This document shows, piece after piece, positions 1 through 6,184 of a stretch of 11,099 nucleotides of DNA. The stretch lies in the NCBI GenBank assembly GCA_046086305.1, contig JBJSXI010000001.1, positions 1-11,099 on the forward strand, in the 5' to 3' direction. Both the position numbers and the translations under genes were made by a program. The stretch's first letter is position 1; each line of letters begins with the position of its first letter. This DNA is from UBA668 sp046086305 (GTDB taxonomy: Bacteria; Actinomycetota; Acidimicrobiia; Acidimicrobiales; Ilumatobacteraceae). The notes beneath the pieces are model-generated. The model was not told the DNA's origin. It worked only from the letters and a program-made list of their open reading frames with translations, and made no database searches.

Positions 1-667
1 GGCGGACACCGAGCGCGAGGCGGGTGCCGACGACGCGGCGGACGGCATCGACGATCTCGAGCAGCAGGCGGGTGCGGCCCTCCAGCGACCCGCCGTAGTC
101 GTCGGTGCGATGGTTGGTCGCGGGCGACAGGAAGCCGCGCACGATCGACGAGTGGCTGCATTGCAGTTCGATGCCGTCGAACCCACCCTCGGCGCAGTGC
201 TCGGCGACGAGCGCGTAGCCGGCGATGACCTCGTCGATCTCGGCCGCGGTGATGGCCTTGGGAACTTCACGGAACAGTGGATCGGCCACGGCCGACGGCG
301 CCCACACCGGCAGCCGCGAGTACATCGACGATGCCTGCCCACCGTTGTGGTTGATCTGGGCGAAGATCGGCACGCCGTGGCGGTGCACTGCGTCGGTGAT
401 CCGGCGGTAGCCGGGAATGACATCGCGGTGGAAGCCGTGGATCAGCTTCTCGTACGGCCAGTCGGTGGGATGGGTGCTGTGCTCCTCGGTGATGATCAGG
501 CCCGCGCCACCGGCGGCGCGAGCCGCGTAGTACGCCGCGTGCTGCTCGGTCGGCCGCCCGTCGCGCGCGTAGTTGGTGAGGTGGGCGCTGAAGACGATCC
601 GGTTGCGCGCCGTGACGGGTCCGAGGGGCAGCGGCGTCCACAGGTACCGGTAGGTCACGGTCGTCAT
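1..667 (-). CDS. Old yellow enzyme/FadH-family flavin oxidoreductase, N-terminal part (3' end beyond window)
   Basis: Reading the minus strand from the ATG at 667 gives 222 residues with no stop before the window edge, so the C-terminus is missing. The fold is the FMN-binding TIM barrel of NADH:flavin oxidoreductases. LGPVTARNRIVFSAHLTN (15-32) is the first barrel strand. AAYYAARAAGGAGLIITEE (44-62) and IFAQINHNGGQ (101-111) are the flavin-contacting strands. GFDGIELQCSHSSIVRGFLSP (162-182) followed by N185, R187 and DDYGGSLEGR (189-198) is the family signature. The usual HGAHGYL stretch is here QCSHSSI, a variant I associate with the mycofactocin-linked FadH/OYE group; that assignment is inference. 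Such enzymes reduce enones or dienoyl-CoA with NAD(P)H and FMN; the substrate here is unknown. It is transcribed away from the methyltransferase across about 150 bases. The plus-strand reading frame opposite is a shadow of this gene. Some members carry a further FAD/NAD domain, which cannot be checked here. Confidence 0.9.
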   Translation of the reverse strand, partial: MTTVTYRYLWTPLPLGPVTARNRIVFSAHLTNYARDGRPTEQHAAYYAARAAGGAGLIITEEHSTHPTDWPYEKLIHGFHRDVIPGYRRITDAVHRHGVPIFAQINHNGGQASSMYSRLPVWAPSAVADPLFREVPKAITAAEIDEVIAGYALVAEHCAEGGFDGIELQCSHSSIVRGFLSPATNHRTDDYGGSLEGRTRLLLEIVDAVRRVVGTRLALGVR

Positions 668-737
668 TGTGACGGACGCGACGGGAAGATGGGCAACCGT
701 GGGCGCGCGCATCGCGCGGGCGATGTCGATCGTGGCC

Positions 738-743
738 TAACGT
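738..743 (+). promoter_or_regulatory. Candidate -10 element (TAACGT) for the methyltransferase leader
   Basis: TAACGT lies six bases before a GTG at 750. The same hexamer stands seven bases before the GTG of the CLC gene on the other strand. This spacing would place transcription start at or next to the start codon, as in actinobacterial leaderless mRNAs. No good -35 is visible at the expected distance. The call rests on the hexamer and on the recurring spacing in this window. Confidence 0.4.
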
Positions 744-749
744 TGCCGC

Positions 750-821
750 GTGGAGGTGCTCGTCGCGACGACTGTCGCCGCCCTGCCGTCGGCCCCGGTG
801 CCTGTGGGCGGCCCGGCGTGA
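750..821 (+). CDS. Possible 23-residue leaderless leader ORF coupled to the methyltransferase
   Basis: A GTG at 750 follows a TAACGT hexamer by six bases and opens a frame of 23 codons (VEVLVATTVAALPSAPVPV, then GGPA). Its TGA at 819-821 overlaps the GTG start of the methyltransferase at 818 in the form GTGA. That geometry would let ribosomes finishing the small ORF restart on the methyltransferase. The peptide is hydrophobic and rich in Val, Ala and Pro, and I recognise no family. It could be chance, since short open frames are common in GC-rich DNA. Alternatively the true promoter may serve the methyltransferase from a short untranslated leader. Confidence 0.3.
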   Translation: MEVLVATTVAALPSAPVPVGGPA

Positions 822-2191
822 CGACGCCCCGACGGTCGACGCGTACCTCCGCCTTCGGTGTCGGCCGGCGTGAGGGCCACGACTCGTCGGCCTTCTACGA
901 GCGGTTCCCCGCACCGGAGACCTCCGACGACGACGTGATCGCCGAACCGGCCTTCGTCGACCAGATCGTCGTCGGTGACGCCCGCGAGATGCGCGATGTC
1001 GCCGATGCGTCGATCGCCCTCGTCGTCACCTCGCCGCCCTATTTCGCCGGCAAGGCCTACGAGGAGGTGCTCGGCGAGGGCCATGTGCCGGGCAGTTACG
1101 TCGATTATCTGACGATGCTGCGTGAGGTGTTCGCCGAGTGTCGGCGAGTGTTGCAGCCGGGTGGGCGCATCGCCGTGAACGTCGCCAACCTCGGGCGTCG
1201 GCCGTACCGGTCGCTCGCCGCCGATGTCGTCGGCATCCTGCAAGACGATCTCCGTCTGCTCCTGCGCGGCGAGGTGGTGTGGGTGAAGCAGCGCGGTGCG
1301 GCGGGGAACTGCGCGTGGGGGAGTTTCCAGCGTCCGGCCAACCCGGTGCTACGCGATCTGAGCGAGCGGGTGATCATCGCCTCGAAGGGTCGCTTCGATC
1401 GCGTACCCGATCTCGCCGAGCGTGTTCGTCGCGGGCTGCCCCACGTCAGCACGTTGAGCCGCGACGAGTTCATGGAGGCGACACTCGACGTGTGGGAGAT
1501 CCCGCCGGAGAGTGCGGCGCGCGTCGGTCATCCGGCGCCGTTCCCGGTCGCGCTGCCCGAGCGGCTGATCCACCTGCACACCTACGAGGGTGAGGTGGTG
1601 CTCGATCCGTTCATGGGCTCTGGTTCGACAGCTGCGGCCGCCGTGCGCACGGGTCGTCACTATGTTGGCTACGACATGGATGCCGCATATGTCGCGGCGG
1701 CGCGCGAGCGGGTGGCTGCCGAGACATACCGGCCCGATGTGCGCCTCGGCGCCGACGACGCGGATCCACTCATCGCCGGGTGGGCGGCACGCGACCTCGC
1801 CGTGGCCCGGCTCGAGGCGGCCGGCTATCACTCGATCGTCGATGCAGCCAAGGTGGTCCCGGGGGTCGAGGTCACCCTCGCGGCGGTCGATCATCGCGGT
1901 CGTGCGTGGTGGTTCGAGGTGGTGGGTGGGCGAACATCGAACCGACCTGGCGCGCAACGCATCGAACTGCTGTGGCGCGCCGTCGCCAAGGCCGCAGTGG
2001 CCCGTGCCACGGACCCGACGGTGCGCTTCGGTGTGCTCACCGTGGGCCTGCCCACATCGGCGGGTGGTGGTCGCGCGCTCGACGCGGTCACCGGGGCGCG
2101 CCACCCGGTGCGCCTCGTGGTCGATCTCCTCGCACCTGACGCGGTCGAGCAGTTGCGACGCGGTCGCCCGTCGGGCGATGCCGATCGGTGA
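818..2191 (+). CDS. Beta-class site-specific DNA methyltransferase (N4-cytosine/N6-adenine type) with C-terminal extension
   Basis: This is a 457-residue protein starting at GTG 818. It transfers methyl groups from S-adenosylmethionine to a DNA base. Motif IV is TSPPYF at 71-76 and precedes the SAM-binding motif I, DPFMGSGST at 263-271; this order defines the beta class. The SPPY form is typical of N4-cytosine enzymes, though N6-adenine cannot be excluded. Residues 151-260 between them hold the target-recognition region. Residues 321-457 form an extra alpha/beta domain resembling a PD-(D/E)XK nuclease fold without the catalytic lysine (E367-V-V). The start is chosen because the N-terminus just after it (SAFGVGRREGHDSSAFYERF) resembles acidimicrobial relatives as I remember them and because the frame upstream is antisense to the oxidoreductase. 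An in-frame ATG at 689 and a GTG at 935 are alternatives. No restriction enzyme lies nearby, so it looks like an orphan enzyme. Its end converges with the CLC gene, five bases apart. Confidence 0.88.
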   Translation: MTTPRRSTRTSAFGVGRREGHDSSAFYERFPAPETSDDDVIAEPAFVDQIVVGDAREMRDVADASIALVVTSPPYFAGKAYEEVLGEGHVPGSYVDYLTMLREVFAECRRVLQPGGRIAVNVANLGRRPYRSLAADVVGILQDDLRLLLRGEVVWVKQRGAAGNCAWGSFQRPANPVLRDLSERVIIASKGRFDRVPDLAERVRRGLPHVSTLSRDEFMEATLDVWEIPPESAARVGHPAPFPVALPERLIHLHTYEGEVVLDPFMGSGSTAAAAVRTGRHYVGYDMDAAYVAAARERVAAETYRPDVRLGADDADPLIAGWAARDLAVARLEAAGYHSIVDAAKVVPGVEVTLAAVDHRGRAWWFEVVGGRTSNRPGAQRIELLWRAVAKAAVARATDPTVRFGVLTVGLPTSAGGGRALDAVTGARHPVRLVVDLLAPDAVEQLRRGRPSGDADR

Positions 2192-2198
2192 GCCGATC
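2183..2198. terminator. Small hairpin at the convergent methyltransferase/CLC ends
   Basis: GATCGG (2183-2188) and CCGATC (2193-2198) form a perfect 6-bp inverted repeat with a TGAG loop. The methyltransferase TGA lies in the loop, and the CLC stop (2199-2197 on the minus strand) overlaps the right arm. No T-run follows on either strand, so function as an intrinsic terminator is uncertain. Its position between two convergent genes is what suggests a shared terminator. Confidence 0.35.
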
Positions 2199-3369
2199 AG
2201 TGGTGTGAGCGGTAGAGGTCGGGGCGTCCTGCGACGATCCGGGCCACGGCCGCGACGATGAGCGCCGGTCCGAGTGCATGGCGACCGAACTGTTCGACGC
2301 TCAGCACGACGCCGGTGAGGCCCGCTGACGCGGCCGCGGCGAAGGTGACCGCCGATCCGGTCGTCGCCATGACGATCCGCTCGGCACCGGCGACACCGAG
2401 CCAGGTGGCGATGGCGGCGCCAGCGGTGCCACCGATGACGAACAGGGGAGCGACCTCACCGCCGACGAACCCGGTACCGAGCGCGACGACGGTGAACAGC
2501 AACTTCAGCAGCGGGGTGGAGATCGCTGTATCGGCACCACCGAAGGCGGTATCGAGCAGCGGGAGCGACAGACCGAGGTAGTCGCGTCCGACAAGCGCGA
2601 TGCCGACGAGGGTGAGCAGTCCGCCCACCACACCGCGCAGCGGAGGTGAAGGAACGCGGTGCGCCACGACGGCGCGCACGCGATGCAGTCCGCCGACGAA
2701 CAGTCGGGCCAACAGTCCGCACACGATCCCGCACACGACGAGGGCGACGACGGTGGTACCCGACCAGTCGACCGGCGCGACCGTGGGTCGCTCGGCGATC
2801 GGTGAGCCGAGGGCGGCGACGACACCGTTGCCGACCAGCGCGGCGATCACGGCGAGCGGCAGGGTGCGCCAGCGATGGGTGCGCACCAGTTGGAGGCCGA
2901 ACACCACCCCGGTCACGGGCACCCCGTACGCGGCGCCCCACCCTGCGGCGAGCGACGCGGCGAGCAGGGTGCGCCGTTGACGCGCGCCGAGTCCGCTGTG
3001 TCGGGCGATCGTGTCGGTGATCGAGCCGGTGATCTGTAGTGCGCCACCCTCACGACCGACCGAGGCGCCGACGGCGTGGCCGACGACGGCGCCGCCGAAG
3101 ACGAGCGGTGTCATCCGCGCCGGTGCGCCGTGGGTGAACACCCCGGCCTGCTCGACGACGGCCGGGGTGCCTCCCTTGGCCCGCCCACCCCACGAGTGGT
3201 ACGTGCCGGCGACCATGAAGCCGGCCACGGGGAGGAGCCACACGAGGCCGGGTTGGTCGAGGCGCAGCTCGGTCGCTGCGTCGAGGGCGACGAGGAATGC
3301 CCAGACGACGACCGCCGACGCCGCGCTCCCGACGACGGTGACGAAGAGCACGCGCAGTCGGGTCGACAC
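2197..3369 (-). CDS. CLC-family anion transporter, probably fluoride/proton antiporter type
   Basis: This 390-residue integral membrane protein belongs to the voltage-gated chloride channel (CLC) family, with about ten hydrophobic segments. The gating-glutamate motif is GREGG at 105-109, followed by ALQITGSI. The second anion-site motif is GGEVAPLF at 303-310, where chloride members have GxFxP. The first motif, normally GSGIP, is GGTPA at 66-70. Ordinary CLC chloride transporters carry GREGP; GREG followed by a small residue together with GGEV(T/A)PLF is what I recall for the EriC-F/CLC-F fluoride exporters, so fluoride efflux is the favoured but unproven role. The start is GTG 3369 because a TAACGT hexamer ends seven bases upstream, which fits a leaderless mRNA. 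A GTG at 3378 is also in frame but lies inside that hexamer. The frame stays open to 3684, but that extension is antisense to pcrA and was rejected. No CBS domains follow the channel. Confidence 0.88.
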   Translation of the reverse strand: MSTRLRVLFVTVVGSAASAVVVWAFLVALDAATELRLDQPGLVWLLPVAGFMVAGTYHSWGGRAKGGTPAVVEQAGVFTHGAPARMTPLVFGGAVVGHAVGASVGREGGALQITGSITDTIARHSGLGARQRRTLLAASLAAGWGAAYGVPVTGVVFGLQLVRTHRWRTLPLAVIAALVGNGVVAALGSPIAERPTVAPVDWSGTTVVALVVCGIVCGLLARLFVGGLHRVRAVVAHRVPSPPLRGVVGGLLTLVGIALVGRDYLGLSLPLLDTAFGGADTAISTPLLKLLFTVVALGTGFVGGEVAPLFVIGGTAGAAIATWLGVAGAERIVMATTGSAVTFAAAASAGLTGVVLSVEQFGRHALGPALIVAAVARIVAGRPDLYRSHH

Positions 3370-3376
3370 CGACGGC

Positions 3377-3382
3377 ACGTTA
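3377..3382 (-). promoter_or_regulatory. Candidate -10 element (TAACGT) of the CLC gene
   Basis: Read on the minus strand, TAACGT is followed by seven bases and then the GTG at 3369, so transcription would begin at the start codon. It lies back to back with the pcrA -10 element, 27 bases away. I see no convincing -35. Confidence 0.5.
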
Positions 3383-3409
3383 CCGGCAGGGGTCGTCACA
3401 CCTCGTCCG

Positions 3410-3415
3410 TAGGAT
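3410..3415 (+). promoter_or_regulatory. Candidate -10 element (TAGGAT) of pcrA
   Basis: TAGGAT is a good match to TANNNT and ends nine bases before the pcrA ATG at 3425, leaving no room for a ribosome binding site. The mRNA would be leaderless or have a leader of only two or three bases. The whole divergent spacer to the CLC start is 55 bases. Confidence 0.5.
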
Positions 3416-3424
3416 GACGGTGTC

Positions 3425-5707
3425 ATGCGCACTGCACTGCCGGGGGAACCGCTCGATCTGTCGGTGCTCAATCCCGACCAGCTCGACGCAGTGGTCCATC
3501 GGGCGGGTCCGCTGCTGGTCGTCGCCGGTGCGGGGTCGGGTAAGACGCGGGTGCTCACCCACCGCATCGCCCACCTCGTGGCCGAGGGTGTGCCGCCGTC
3601 GTCGATCCTCGCGATCACCTTCACCAACAAGGCGGCCGACGAGATGAAGCGCCGCGTCGCCGCGCTCGTCGGCCCGGCGGTCAAGGCGATGTGGGTGTGT
3701 ACCTTCCACTCGGCATGTGTGCGGATCCTGCGTTCGCACGCCGACCTGCTCGGCTACCCGCGCACGTTCAGCATCTACGACCAGAGTGATGCGCAGCGTC
3801 TCGCCGGCTATGTGGTGCGCGATCTGGGTCTCGATGCCAAGCGCTTCCCGGCCCGTGCGGCGCAGGGTCGTATCAGCCTGTGGAAGAACGAGCTCGTGCG
3901 ACCCGATCAGGCGCTCGTCGCGGCCGACAACATCTTCGAGCGCAAGTACGCCGACATCTACGTCGAATACCAGGCCCGCCTGCACAAGGCCGGGGCGGTC
4001 GACTTCGACGATCTGCTCGTGCTGACGGTCGAGTTGTTCCGCTCACACCCCGATGTGCTCGGCCACTATCAGCAGCGGTTCCGTCATGTGCTGATCGACG
4101 AGTACCAGGACACGAACATGGCGCAGAACGAGATCGCCCTGATGCTCGCCGCGGCGCACGAGCAGATCACCATCGTCGGCGACGGCGACCAGTCGGTGTA
4201 CGGCTGGCGGGGCGCCGACGTGCGCAACATCTCGCAGTTCGAGGACGCGTTCGACCACGTCACCACGATCATCCTCGATCAGAACTATCGCAGTACGCAG
4301 ACGATCCTCGATGCGGCCAATGCGGTCATCGCCAACAACCCCGGTCGCACCGACAAGCAATTGTGGAGCGAGCGGGGTCGGGGTGAGCCGATCGTGCGCT
4401 ACCAGGCGTCTGATGAGTCCGACGAAGCATCGTGGGTCGTGCGCACGCTCGCATCACTGCACCGCGACCAGCACCTGCTGTGGAATGACATGGCGGTCTT
4501 CTACCGCACGAATGCGCAGAGTCGCGTCGTCGAGGAAGCGCTGATGCGCGCCGGTGTGCCCTACAAGGTGGTCGGCGGCACCCGGTTCTACGACCGGCGC
4601 GAGGTGAAGGACGCGATGGCCTACCTGCGCGCCGTGGTGAACCCGGCCGACGAGGTGAGCGTGAAGCGGGTGCTCAACGTCCCCAAGCGCGGCATTGGCG
4701 ATGGCAGCCTCACCAAACTCGATGCGCTCGCCTCGGCCGAGGGCATCACGTTCATCGAGGCGCTGCGACGTGCCGACGAGGCCGGACTCACGGGCGCCGC
4801 AGCACGCGGTGTCGCCTCGTTCGTACGGCTGATCGACGAGATGGGCGCGCTGCTGGTCGGCGCAGACGACGACGAACCGTCGATCACCCCGGGCGACCTC
4901 CTTCACGAGGTGCTCGATGCGAGTGGCTATCTGGCCGAGCTCGAGTCCACCGAGGGGGTCGAGGCTGCGGGACGGCTCGAGAACCTCGGCGAACTCGTCG
5001 GTTCGGCGCGCGAGTTCACCCGGATCGACGAGTTCCTCGAACAGGTGAGCCTCGTGGCCGACACCGACAAACTCGATGGCGACGACCGTGTGGTGCTGAT
5101 GACACTGCACAGCGCGAAGGGGCTCGAGTTCCCGGCGGTGTTCGTCGTCGGGATGGAGGAGGGTGTGTTCCCGCACAGCCGTGCGCTCACCGAACCGAGC
5201 GAGATGGAAGAGGAGCGCCGGCTGGCCTATGTGGGTATCACCCGGGCTCAGCAGCGCCTGCACCTCGTGCATGCGTGGAGCCGTCAGCTGTTCGGCACCA
5301 CCAGCTACAACCCGCCGTCACGGTTCCTCGACGAGATTCCCGCCCATCTCATCGAGACCTCGGGTTCGGCGGTCGTCCGTACCTCATACGCAGTGCGTGC
5401 CGAGCGTGCAGAACGTGTCGACCGCAGCGAGTCGACGGGATCGACGCGCCGGCCGGTCGTCACCGGGTTCGATCCCGACGACGAACATCGCGAGCGCGTC
5501 GTCGACGCGGCGATCGCCGCAGGTCGCCGCGGTGCCATCGATCTGGGTCTGCGGGTCGGTGACGATGTCGAGCATGCGACCTTCGGCGAGGGTGTGGTCA
5601 TCGAGCTGCGTGGCGAAGGTGAGCGGGCCGAGGCCACGATCCGCTTCCCGGGTGTCGGGGTGAAGCATCTGGCGCTCGCCTGGGCGCCGCTGCGGCGCTG
5701 TCGCTGA
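3425..5707 (+). CDS. pcrA: ATP-dependent DNA helicase PcrA/UvrD
   Basis: This 760-residue superfamily 1A helicase unwinds DNA 3' to 5' using ATP, in nucleotide-excision repair, clearance of replication and transcription conflicts, and removal of recombinase filaments. All core motifs are present: Q-motif LNPDQLDAV (15-23), Walker A AGAGSGKT (34-41), TFTNKAADEM, Walker B IDEYQDTN (224-231), GDGDQSVYGWRGAD (252-265), NYRST (287-291), TLHSAKGLEF (560-569) and VGITRAQ (603-609). After a charged, low-complexity linker (about 650-700), the last 50 residues (VGDDVEHATFGEGVV and onward) form the small beta-barrel domain by which PcrA/UvrD binds RNA polymerase. Length matches mycobacterial UvrD1. The ATG at 3425 is chosen because it precedes the standard N-terminus and follows TAGGAT by nine bases. 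The gene is divergent from the CLC transporter and is followed after 35 bases by the flavodoxin-like gene. Confidence 0.97.
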   Translation: MRTALPGEPLDLSVLNPDQLDAVVHRAGPLLVVAGAGSGKTRVLTHRIAHLVAEGVPPSSILAITFTNKAADEMKRRVAALVGPAVKAMWVCTFHSACVRILRSHADLLGYPRTFSIYDQSDAQRLAGYVVRDLGLDAKRFPARAAQGRISLWKNELVRPDQALVAADNIFERKYADIYVEYQARLHKAGAVDFDDLLVLTVELFRSHPDVLGHYQQRFRHVLIDEYQDTNMAQNEIALMLAAAHEQITIVGDGDQSVYGWRGADVRNISQFEDAFDHVTTIILDQNYRSTQTILDAANAVIANNPGRTDKQLWSERGRGEPIVRYQASDESDEASWVVRTLASLHRDQHLLWNDMAVFYRTNAQSRVVEEALMRAGVPYKVVGGTRFYDRREVKDAMAYLRAVVNPADEVSVKRVLNVPKRGIGDGSLTKLDALASAEGITFIEALRRADEAGLTGAAARGVASFVRLIDEMGALLVGADDDEPSITPGDLLHEVLDASGYLAELESTEGVEAAGRLENLGELVGSAREFTRIDEFLEQVSLVADTDKLDGDDRVVLMTLHSAKGLEFPAVFVVGMEEGVFPHSRALTEPSEMEEERRLAYVGITRAQQRLHLVHAWSRQLFGTTSYNPPSRFLDEIPAHLIETSGSAVVRTSYAVRAERAERVDRSESTGSTRRPVVTGFDPDDEHRERVVDAAIAAGRRGAIDLGLRVGDDVEHATFGEGVVIELRGEGERAEATIRFPGVGVKHLALAWAPLRRCR

Positions 5708-5730
5708 CGGGTCGGCCACGGCTCGCGTGG

Positions 5731-5736
5731 TTCAAT
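5731..5736 (+). promoter_or_regulatory. Candidate -10 element (TTCAAT) of the flavodoxin-like gene
   Basis: TTCAAT ends six bases before the ATG at 5743, a spacing like the other leaderless-type starts here. It would give this gene its own promoter in the 35-base gap after pcrA. The hexamer is a poorer match than those upstream of pcrA or the mutase subunit, lacking the A at position two. Confidence 0.3.
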
Positions 5737-5742
5737 GTGGTC

Positions 5743-6174
5743 ATGAAGGCCGCCATCCTCTTCGAGTCGCTCACCGGGAATACACGTCGGGCAGGTGAGT
5801 TGATCGCCGCCGGTCTGCAGCAGGAGGGATGGGGGATCACCGGGGTGAGCCCCGTCCGTCGTCCGGAGATGCAGTCGATCCAGGACGCCGACATGGTGGT
5901 CGTGGGCACCTGGGTGCACGGGTTGTTCGTCGTCGGTCAGGCACCGTGGGGGCTGGGCGCGATCCAGCACCTCCCGGCGATGCGCGGCAAGCGGGCCGCC
6001 ACGTTCTGCACCTTCGCCCTCAACCCGGGGCGCACACTCGACCGCCTGGGAGAGGCGGTGCGCTCGGTCGGTGCCGATGTCGTCGGTGGCGTGGCACTGC
6101 ACCGGTCACGACTCGAGGCCCACGCCGAGGAGTTCGTCGGCCGTCTCGTCGCCGGTGTGACCACGGCGACCTGA
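5743..6174 (+). CDS. Flavodoxin-fold protein
   Basis: This 143-residue protein is about the size of short-chain flavodoxins. It opens with a hydrophobic strand (MKAAILF) and then the FMN phosphate-binding loop SLTGNT (9-14). The second flavin-contacting loop is GTWVHGLF (55-62), with W57 placed to stack on the isoalloxazine ring. A third loop lies at TFALNPGRTLD (90-100). It would bind FMN in the cytoplasm and carry electrons, or act as a flavodoxin-like oxidoreductase; no partner is visible. GTG 5737 is an in-frame alternative start. The ATG at 5743 is preferred because it begins directly at the first strand. The acidic surface patches of classical electron-carrier flavodoxins are not obvious. 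The gene converges on the serpin gene with only five bases between the stop codons. Confidence 0.8.
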   Translation: MKAAILFESLTGNTRRAGELIAAGLQQEGWGITGVSPVRRPEMQSIQDADMVVVGTWVHGLFVVGQAPWGLGAIQHLPAMRGKRAATFCTFALNPGRTLDRLGEAVRSVGADVVGGVALHRSRLEAHAEEFVGRLVAGVTTAT

Positions 6175-6184
6175 TCACGTCAGG
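6170..6184. terminator. Small hairpin joining the flavodoxin-like and serpin stop codons
   Basis: CCTGA (6170-6174) and TCAGG (6180-6184) are a perfect 5-bp inverted repeat around TCACG. The left arm holds the plus-strand TGA and the right arm holds the minus-strand TGA. Part of the symmetry is forced, because convergent TGA stops are always complementary. No T-run is present, so terminator function is weakly supported. Confidence 0.3.

Noticed and set aside
110..817. Upstream part of the long plus-strand frame that continues into the methyltransferase, as an N-terminal domain.
   Set aside because: It is antisense to a clearly conserved oxidoreductase up to 667, is Arg/Gly-rich without recognisable domains, and the methyltransferase N-terminus begins naturally at 818.
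818..2191. A restriction-modification system around the methyltransferase.
   Set aside because: No neighbouring gene encodes an endonuclease. The only hint is the nuclease-like C-terminal tail, which lacks the catalytic lysine.
3370..3424. Possible fluoride riboswitch upstream of the CLC gene.
   Set aside because: The spacer is only 55 bases, is filled by two divergent -10 elements, and the mRNA appears leaderless, so there is no room for an aptamer.
3370..3684. N-terminal extension of the CLC protein on the minus strand.
   Set aside because: It overlaps the conserved start and Walker A region of pcrA on the other strand, and a TAACGT-GTG pair marks a start at 3369.
4454..5272. Long minus-strand open frame of about 270 codons opposite pcrA.
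   Set aside because: It lies wholly inside the conserved helicase and its product is His/Arg-rich without a recognisable fold. It is a typical GC-bias shadow.
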